From Symsagittifera roscoffensis (taxonomy: Eukaryota > Xenacoelomorpha > Acoela > Convolutidae), in NCBI RefSeq assembly GCF_963678635.1, contig NC_087071.1:23078013-23142012 (forward strand): a DNA stretch of 64,000 nt, given 5' to 3'. This document shows, piece after piece, positions 56,276 through 64,000 of this stretch. The notes under the pieces were generated by a model. It was not told where the DNA came from, searched no databases, and saw only the letters and a program-made list of their open reading frames with translations. Both the position numbers and the translations under genes were made by a program. Position 1 is the first letter of the stretch. The number at the start of each line of letters is the position of its first letter.

Positions 56276-56565
56276 GATTGTGTGGCATTTTTCATGAAAC
56301 GTAGATTTAGTTAAATATTACTTTGCGGTTTTCCACCTCAAAACTTTCAAACAGTTGAAAACATAAAGAGAATAAAGAATAACTTAATGAGCTCCATTCA
56401 CTTTGCTGTCAAACTGAATTATGGATTGAAAATCTTCAGCGTGAAAACAGATTAATGTTTATTTTGGTTAAATAATGAGTCGCTAAAGAAAACCAATGAT
56501 CAGAAAATTGAGGTTTGGCTTTTAAGGTTGCATCATATTTATAGCCTTGGTTACAAAAATCATGC
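56276..56565 (-). promoter_or_regulatory. Upstream region conserved between the two secreted paralogues
   Basis: Shared with 62,356-62,600 in the same order: TTTGCTGTCAA, AAAATATT/AAATATTA-like text, AAAGGAAATTGATCATCA versus AAAACCAATGATCAGAAAA, and GTTTGGCCTTTTGG versus GGTTTGGCTTTTAAGG. The shared blocks indicate that the duplication included upstream DNA and may mark control sites. Confidence 0.4.
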
Positions 56566-57190
56566 TCATGCATTTTCTCATGCAAGCCATACGTTTAAAA
56601 AAAGGTTTAAAAAATTTATGACCGAATAAAAATTGAAGTCCTATAATTTTTGACGATATTGTTGATATTTTTGACAATTTTGACTCTCTAAGAAGCGACA
56701 TTTTCTAAGAAACAATTTTATTCGAAAAGTTTTTTTGTTTGATCTCTCATATACATCGGTATCTAAACTGATTTTTGAAACAATTAGCTTGGATTTTTGA
56801 TTTCGGCACTGCAACCATGAATTTTGATAGGTTTCAAAAAGTTATAATTGACACTTTATTCAAAATTTTTAAAAACTGCTAAAAAACCTTTTTTTCTACG
56901 TTTTGTCGAAAACTGTTCTGCAATGAAGATTTTTGAAAGAACAATTTTTTAAATTAACAAAACAGCAAACGCGTAAAAATCTCTGAAATGATGACAGAGT
57001 AAAAGCTTCAGAAAGTGTTAGTCAGTAACATATTAGAAATGAGCTGAAAAAAGGTCACTCAAACATCTTGCGATAAATTTAGTTGGGGTTATGAAAAAAT
57101 CAACATTTGGATAAAAAATCACCGTTCAAAAAAAACACTTTTTTTACTAATCGATTTTTGAAAAAAGTTTTGTCTGAAGAAAACGTTCTT
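56566..57190. other. No feature seen
   Basis: AT-rich DNA without motif. Confidence 0.35.
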
Positions 57191-57192
57191 CT

Positions 57193-58580
57193 ATGTTAAC
57201 ACAAACTAAAACGATCCACTGTTTCAATTTAAAACAAATTCATACCAGGGTTAACATCAAAGGTTCATCGGTAAACAATACTGTTCTAGATAGCTATGAT
57301 ATTACGAGGCCAAACGGGCCAAACTGTGCATTTGATAGGCGCACATTTTTGAGTCTGTATGTTCTTGGATTCCACAGACAAGTCTTTAAAGATTTCAAAA
57401 TTTTGTCGGAACGTTAAAAGAGAATGAAACAACACAAGAATAACAAGGGGAGCATCCTTATGTGAATCCGTTTACAATCAAAAAAAGCATAGTCTGGCCT
57501 CTTAATGACATTAAACTTATGTACAAATGCTGAAAATTATGGAAATGAACGAGAACAAAAGATAGAACAACAATAAAAAGTAAGAAATGAAAACGTTGCT
57601 GAGCATAGTTTTACGGCGAGTTTCGAACACTAGGATAATGGATTCGGCATTATTCGTCCTCGAAAACTTCATGAGGATTTCGATGTTAATTTTTGTAGGG
57701 GTATGTGGATGTTCTGACCTTTCTGACGTGCCTCGGAGATTAATGTGTTCAGAGACCCTGGTACAAAAATGACGCCTGTTTTAAGCAATGAAGGAAGCTT
57801 CACACTCATGACAGAAACTTACACTCAGAAAATAACCGATGAAGCCAGGTTGGTGTCAATTTGATTTTTGTTCTTGAAAAATAGGGCCTTTTTCAGGCCG
57901 TTGAACACTAGAAAAAATCTAGGTTCTGCCAAAAATCTGTTGGGTGTCCAAATTTTTGATGTTGTCATATGGTGGATAGTCTCGATAAATGGTTACTTCC
58001 AAAACACATTTTTTGTCAGAAACCCCAGAAAACTATTTTTTTTGTATTGACTGATTTTCTTATTCTGTTCAGAAGGATGTCAGGATACCCGTTTTTAAGT
58101 AGCATGTCAAAATTTCTGTCGAAGAAAGCTGCGGTGGCAGCGTGGTATTCAGATCTAATTGTGAAAGCTTTCTGGAAAAGTGCCCTCGGGACAACTTTCT
58201 TACACGTTCGATTGCAATATGATGAGCTTGGTATTTAGAATTCCGTGTTGCGTGGTTTCACGTAACAGGATTTTGAAAAACTGTTAAAATTTGTGCTAAT
58301 TTTAGCGTCTGAAAAACTCAGCAACCTCTCAGTTTGTGTCTTGTGCGTGACATAATTTTCAAAAACAATACTACCTAGGCTTTCCAAGTAGGCTTTTAGA
58401 AGAAAAGGGACCTGGTACTCATTTTCAGCGGTTTGAAAACAGCTATTAACGTCAAGCTGGTGAGCCTCTGATTGGATTTCAAAGCTTGATATCTGCCTTT
58501 CTGCAATTTTAAATGCAAATTTAACCCTTAGGACACCAAGAGCTCTCACACTTGCCATTTTTGTTTGTCTCCACAATTAG
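57193..58580. other. Open frames of unknown status on both strands
   Basis: Plus frames at 57,193-57,417 (NNTVLDSYDITRPNGPNCAF) and 57,969-58,238 (SKFLSKKAAVAAWYSD), and a minus frame at 58,235-58,576 (KIAERQISSFEIQSEAHQLD, VPFLLKAYLESLGSIVFENYV) have balanced composition. The minus frame lies downstream of a probable Bel/Pao gag relic in the same orientation and could be part of the same element. None has a recognisable domain. Confidence 0.3.
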
Positions 58581-59645
58581 CCATGGAATAAAAAAGTGTT
58601 ATCAAGGTGAGCCATCTTCAGAGGTATTTTCACTGTTTCGGCGCTGAGACGAAACTCTTTTGTTAGTTTTTTGAGATTATGTCCCATAATTTTCTCAGCT
58701 GGAATGATGGTAAACGCATTGTCACGTCAAAATTGACCAAAGTTCTGTTTTTTGCTCATTTTTTTGATCCGTTTAAACCAATTGTCAGCAAAAACCAAAA
58801 GTATCTTTCAATCTGAAATTTTCTGGTAGAGGATGTTTAAGCAATGCGTCCAACTCTTTGGCAAAGCTGTGATTATACGAAATGATCATACTCAAATTAA
58901 GTCAGACCAGACGGTCTTTTTGATTTATAAGAAAATTTGCGCGACCATATAGAGTTTTGTCGGTTGCGCTCCTGTGCTATGGCATCTTCGGTACAAGTCT
59001 CGATAGATATTTCCAGAATTCTTAAGATTCAGCAAAATTCTATTATTTTTTTTTCACATTTAAATATGTTACGTTTCCTGAAGTTGATTATTAAAAATTT
59101 TTGAACATAATCGCATCTATCCATAATGACAATTCTGTCGGTGAACTTTTGGTAATATCCAGATTTCGATCTTTTGACAAGTTTCTGAGGATTCCCAGAA
59201 TTCTTTTTATTTTCTCTGGATTCCTGATATGACAGCCAACTTGAGTGTCAAAACAATGCCGGATTTTCGACTTACACTGTTGATTTCTGGTTCTTTCAGT
59301 TTTTTTGTCTAACTAACTATTGAAATATGTTCAACACGGATAAATTTGTTATTCGGTTTTTGGGGCCAATATTTAAACCGTATGAGGGAGCCTCAATTTC
59401 GTCATCAGATAAAATTCGACATGATAAGTTGAAAACGTGTCTCTAGCTTGAAATTTCGGTTTATCAGCTATCAAAACAGACCCTTTCATTTAATAGAGTT
59501 GGAAAATTTTTTTCTGTTCTTCTGTTTCCCTGATTTCTGCAAGACTTGTTATCATTCGGAAAACAAAATTTTAACGACTGATTTTTCAAATGATCTCAAT
59601 AGTCCAAAACCGAAACCATAGTTTTTTCCACATCTTTTTTTTGTG

Positions 59646-59921
59646 TCATTGATAATGTACTGCAGAATGCGTCTTGAATGGAAATAAGACGAATTCTCTT
59701 TTTTTTGGTTGTGCCGGGATTCTCATCTCTAAGTAACTCGAAATCACTTGCTCGTGCATATTTTGAGAAAAACCAGTTCTTCGGTGCTCAGCGAATGGAC
59801 AATGATACCGATGCATAACATCCTTACAAAAACTTACTTCAAAATCCTTATTAAATTTCCGAGGACGAAATTTGCCGAACCCTAAAGTGCGAAACTTTAT
59901 CTTAAAGTGCGAAACTTGCAA
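59646..59921 (-). pseudogene. Probable Bel/Pao retrotransposon gag (zinc-knuckle region), decayed
   Basis: The minus frame has FCKDVMHRYHCPFAEHRR, then NMHEQV, then REFVLFPFKTHSAVHYQ and a stop. Nematode Pao-type gag proteins have a knuckle C-x2-C-x4-H-x4-C that often reads FCxGxHxxYxC, and a second one ending in HxxAVHY. Here the first Cys pair and several positions are damaged. Downstream on the minus strand (59,640-59,300) open pieces such as VLIADKPKFQARDTF were not identified. No RT or integrase of this class was found in the window. Confidence 0.45.
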
Positions 59922-59929
59922 AAAACTAT

Positions 59930-61440
59930 GCTCATCAACATTTGCAATTCTTATCCATCGTTGCTGTTTTAAAATGTGTTCTTATTCATTTTCATGATTT
60001 TCACCACTTGTAAAATTTTATTCAATGCCTTAGGAAGTCATATTTGACGAATTCGGTTGCAATTTAATTAATGACCTTAAATTTACTCAGAACACCTCTG
60101 AAACTAATAATGAGTAACTGGCTGTTTTAAACTTCAAAACAAAGTTTCTCAAATTTTGTTTCAGTTAGCTCCTTGTTTCCCAAATAAATTCAAATAGCAT
60201 GCGTCAAGTTTTCAATCTTTGTTAAGCTCAAGAAAGCGACAAAAAATTGATCATTTGCTTGTTGAAATAAAAAAGTTGCAACTTCAATGTCCTGTGACTG
60301 TATCAGTGTTTTTTTTTCAGTTTGGCCTCGTCAATTGTTATATCAGATCTAAATTTGTAGCAAAACTTTCAAAAACGTTATAAGTCTCGTCAATTCAAAA
60401 CATAAGCGAGTTGCAGTGGTTTTACTAAATAAAATTGAAACAAAATATTATTGATTGAGACGATTGTTAATTACGGTAACTTATTGGATATTGATCTAAT
60501 TTTGGAATTATTTTTTTGCCCTTTTCTTTCTTCTTACTGGTCAGAAAAAAGTTATTTATCAGTTATGATTCTTATAACGCTTCAGTTCAGATCAGTTTGA
60601 AGTAAGTTTATGTGAAAGTGTCCGCGCAAAAAATAAATCTTCAAAACATACGACGTTTAGGGGAAAATTTTGTGAACAAAAACCTAGTCCGAAAAATTCT
60701 ATGACTTATTGAAACAAATTGTGGCACAGTTATATGTCAAAAATTGATTTTCAATGTTTTTGTGATAACTAGATTTTTCAGGTCACTCTGGTTTTTTTTC
60801 ATAATGATTGCAATAATTTTTTTGATTTAAAACTCATTAGAAAACATTTACACATTCGATAGCAAATATTTCAAAAAATTTTTTTTCCAGATCCTACCTT
60901 TTTTGCACCGACCAAAAAAAGAAAGCTTTTCTCTCTGCCGTACTTTTGTGATTTTTGTTTCAAAAAATTTATTTAACACCTGTTGAAAATGAAAAAGATT
61001 CGAGTTTCAAATTGATGCCCAATTAATAATTTTTGATCAAATTACAAAAAAAATGTGTCCAAAGAAAATTGACAGAAAAAAAATATTACGATTCTTCTTT
61101 TAATACCAATTGAAGTTTGTTTTAAGCTCCAAAAAACAATTTCAAACTTCATATTAGCGTTTCACACCGCACCAGAAAGTTATACTTTCAATATTGAAAT
61201 GTAAAATAAAAAAATTGTCTCAAAAATTTTAGTTCCTGTCCATACATCTTTTTGTAATCACAGTTGTCAAGTGAAAAGAATGCTATAGTTTGATAATTTA
61301 AATTATTTCAAGCAATTAGTTTGATGCACACAAAAAGCAATGAAAAGAAACATTGTCTTGCTTTCAAACATAATTTGATCGTATCATATTGTACTTATTA
61401 TCAGCACTAGCAATTATCGTTTTTCATGAATTTTTTCTCA
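59930..61440. other. No gene seen
   Basis: AT-rich, no motif on either strand. If the Bel/Pao reading is right, the gag 5' part should be here on the minus strand, but I could not read it. Confidence 0.35.
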
Positions 61441-61448
61441 TAGAACTT

Positions 61449-62355
61449 TCAACAACAAATCCAGGGCTGTTCTTTGCACATGACATTTTGCTTGAACCAT
61501 CGGAAGGTCAGAAAGTACCCTGGATCTTCGTAGGGAATATGTTCACTCCATTCCTTGTCAAATTTTAACAGATATGGCTTGTCGGGAACTTGCCGCAACA
61601 TCCCGAAAACAGTATCTTCACGAATCAGAGGTCCTTCACCAAAACCCAATCTTATGATAATATTCACTTCACAATCGGGAAAATAATACGCTGAAATTAG
61701 GTTCAGTCGCTTGTCTTCGTCGTAGTCAGTCAGTTTTTTGATGTATTCGTGGGGCCGCATCAATAATCTTCTCAATCCCCAGTCGATGTATGTGGCACAT
61801 TGACTTTGACAACATCCTTTTGGGTTGCTTTTACTTATTCCCTCCAAAAAAAAAGAAATACCACAGAAAGCAAGTAGTGATTTCAACAAAGGAAACTTGA
61901 TGATTTGATATAGTCACATTCGAGAATTTTTTATTAAATTAGTTATGTTTCAAAACTCGGAAACTGGAGCAGAATAAGTAAAAAAACTACCCTTGACAGT
62001 CCAAAAAGTGGTTGTGTCTCCTGAAAATTTCAGAAAAAAATTTATTGCATTCTTTGTTTGCCAACTTATTTATCCAATAGTTTTGGTAAATTATGCTGCT
62101 AGGCCAATCCCTTTCAACAAAAGCTGAATAAGGTGGATTGAAATCTTCGTTAATAATTTCAAAAGATTGAAGACAATAAGACTTAGAAAAAAGTCGACAA
62201 GCTTCTCTTGCGAAATCATATGGAACTTTTTGATCAACGGTTATGATAAAAACCAATGAAGACCATGTGTAGTTAACTGTTGAGTTTATAACTCTATCTG
62301 GTAAAACATGGCTCAATGAAGCATTAATGGAAAACAAAATGAAGTAAATTTTCAT
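61449..62355 (-). CDS. Secreted cysteine-rich protein, paralogue 2 (249 residues, two exons), unknown family
   Basis: Exon 1 is 62,355-61,991, exon 2 is 61,833-61,449; the intron (61,834-61,990) is 157 bp with donor GG|GTAGTT. The coding length is 750 bases, in frame. ATG at 62,355 starts MKIYFILFSINASLSHV, a likely signal peptide, then DRVINSTVNYTWSSLVF with NST and NYT glycosylation sites. It matches paralogue 1 along the whole length: VPYDFAREACRLFSKSYC, INKLANKEC, FRRHNHFLD, CCQSQCATYIDWGL, TDYDEDKRLNLIS, IIRLGFGEGP and the end LTFRWFKQNVMCKEQPWIC. Cysteine positions are kept, with one extra before the donor. Unbroken frames and conserved cysteines in both copies argue for function. The acceptor is atypical (GGAATAAG), as in paralogue 1. 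No known domain recognised. Confidence 0.72.
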
Positions 62356-62600
62356 TTCAAAGTCAAAATTTTCATGGACAAAAGAACAGCAGATTTAAAA
62401 ATAAAAAGCTACTTGATTTTTCAGCTCAAAGCATTGTAATATATTCGGTGAAAATATATTTTGCTGTCAAGAATGATAAAGTTTTAGACTTTCAGCCTGA
62501 CATAATAAAATATTGTTGATCATAAACAAGCAAGGCCAGCTAAAGGAAATTGATCATCAAAAAGTTAGTTTGGCCTTTTGGTTTGCATTGTCATAGTTTA
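62356..62600 (-). promoter_or_regulatory. Upstream region of paralogue 2
   Basis: Carries the blocks shared with 56,276-56,565, including TTTTGCTGTCAA at 62,458 and GTTTGGCCTTTTGG at 62,568. No clear TATA box. Confidence 0.4.
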
Positions 62601-63515
62601 CATAGGCTGAACAACTCCACATATCCACGTCACACTCATCTATTTTAAACATTTCGATATCGTTTTTTACAAAAAAAAATCTGAGCAAGAACTGAACCAA
62701 TATTTGATTTTAAAAATAATTAGCAGCAAATATAAGTTGCTCGTACGATCTACTCGTTTTGGTAATTTGTCCAAAAACTCAAACATTTTGAATCTTTTTA
62801 AATCATCCCTCCCTTAAGCCGTATAAAAAACAAAAAGATAGATTTTGCTGATGTAAAAAACGTCAAAATTTTTTAGTTAAAAATTCCAAATTGTCTGAAG
62901 AAAAAAATAACCGCGAGCACAAATTTTCCGTTACTTTCGTTACCCGGGTTCACAAAATAGCTGTTTTTAAACATCTCAAACATTTTTCTATGCGTTCCAT
63001 ACAGTTTGACAATCATTTGTCATACTAAGGATTGATATCTTTTTGAAAATCGTTGTTTCATACATGAGAATATAATGACAGCGAACATAAAGCTTGAGAG
63101 TAAAACATGCTAATTACCTGAGAATATAAAGCAAACTGTCATTCTAAGAAATGGAATAACTAACAAAATTCAATTAATTTCATATGAGCAGAGTTGTTCC
63201 AATATTTACTTTTATTTCTATCAACTTTTTATTGTTTTCAAACCCAAGAACACCAAAAAAAAAGTGTCGAATTATGCTTAAAAACTTGAAGAAATCCACA
63301 AAACAACTTTCTCAGAGCCTCAATTTTTCACTTTCAGATGTCGCTTTAAGATAAACTCTTTGAGCCAATTCGAAAATGGTGGTGCAAATGTTTTTAGTTA
63401 TGGTTGTATAAAATTTTTGTGAAAAATCCCAAAATAGGCTAAGAAAGCTGCTCCTGAAAAAATGACAAGACCGCTAGAAACAAGATTAATCCATTCACGT
63501 TCCTAATTTCATCAA
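62601..63515. other. Non-coding, with a GTTCCGAC-element tail at 62,880-62,945
   Basis: AATTGTCTGAAGAAAAAAATAACC and CGAGCACAAATTTTCCGTTACTTTCGTTA match the element tail, but the terminal GGAAC part is replaced by unrelated sequence. Nothing else seen. Confidence 0.5.
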
Positions 63516-63519
63516 CCCA

Positions 63520-63665
63520 TGTTGATCAAAAATGCTGATCATCCAATTTTCATATATAGAAAAAAGCTTATCATACACTTTGCAATTTCATGCGTACAGA
63601 GAATTGCATGAAAGGTCTATGATTAGCGACTGTCCATATATGGAAACTGTATGACTAACAATTTT
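63520..63665. repeat. AT-rich palindromic repeat (TATCATACA family)
   Basis: CATATATAGAAAAAAGCTTATCATACAC and CCATATATGGAAACTGTATGACTAAC resemble the motifs at 31,770 and 32,390-32,615. Confidence 0.5.
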
Positions 63666-64000
63666 CCAAAAACCAAAAAATTCAATTTTTTTAAAATTAA
63701 ATTTTCAAAATTTTTTCTGATGTGGCAGTAACCGAACACAAGTGACCCATTCCATAGTTTATTCAAAAACAGAGTCTCCTGAGTTTTGACCGTCCCAGAA
63801 TTCCAATACATTCGAGTCGATTTGAATTGTTTGAATCATAAAAACCAATCATATACTGCAGGAATCAAACTTTAAGTTTTCGCAAACTGTTTTTAAAGTT
63901 GATCATTTTTAAAATTTGAATTTTTTATTAATCAGAAGTTGATCAAGTCAAACTTAAACATGCCATACAATATAAATTGGAGTTCTGAGCGTTTTTGAAA

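Overview
The window looks like intron-bearing, AT-rich nuclear DNA from a nematode, most likely Caenorhabditis-like. The support is short introns with T-rich acceptors ending in TTTTCAG or TTTGCAG, strong A/T homopolymers, many small inverted and tandem repeats, and old transposon remains. There are no bacterial operons or ribosome binding sites. All identifications come from reading the sequence; no database search was possible.

Bases 1-12,700 form a nested inverted-duplication locus. Two outer arms (1-1,790 and 10,660-12,195) are imperfect reverse complements. Between them lie two tandem units (about 1,860-5,640 and 5,645-9,840). Each unit holds a head-to-head pair of the same gene (called P here), flanked by mirror-image ~35-bp minisatellites. 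Gene X (minus) and gene Q (plus) are divergently arranged beside it. Gene H sits in both arms. I recognise none of the four families. Most copies are damaged, each in a different way.

Bases 12,700-25,500 are mostly non-coding: duplicated segments, a ~100-bp tandem repeat, a GC-rich minisatellite, a TACA microsatellite, dispersed repeats and a poly-G tract. One fragment of the secreted-protein family described below lies at 20.5 kb.

Bases 25,500-34,300 hold a decayed Ty1/copia retrotransposon on the minus strand (zinc knuckle, pre-integrase, integrase, RT/RNase H), a GTTCCGAC-ended dispersed element and a decayed LINE reverse transcriptase on the plus strand.

Bases 34,300-45,700 are largely non-coding, with a ~500-bp direct repeat (42.1 and 43.9 kb), a second GTTCCGAC element, a possible lone exon at 40.7 kb and another secreted-family fragment at 43.2 kb.

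Bases 45,900-52,860 hold a cluster of decayed plus-strand genes: two unrecognised open stretches, a broken DDE integrase of the retroviral/Polinton type, and a broken multi-C2H2 zinc-finger gene. A 1.48-kb terminal-inverted-repeat element with TTAA at both ends sits between integrase and zinc-finger gene.

Bases 55,300-62,600 contain the two best genes of the window: minus-strand paralogues for secreted, cysteine-rich ~250-residue proteins, each with one 157-bp intron at the same place and partly conserved upstream DNA. A decayed Bel/Pao-type gag remnant lies between them. The main themes are repeated inverted duplication, a small secreted gene family shedding fragments over 40 kb, and a graveyard of at least four transposon classes.
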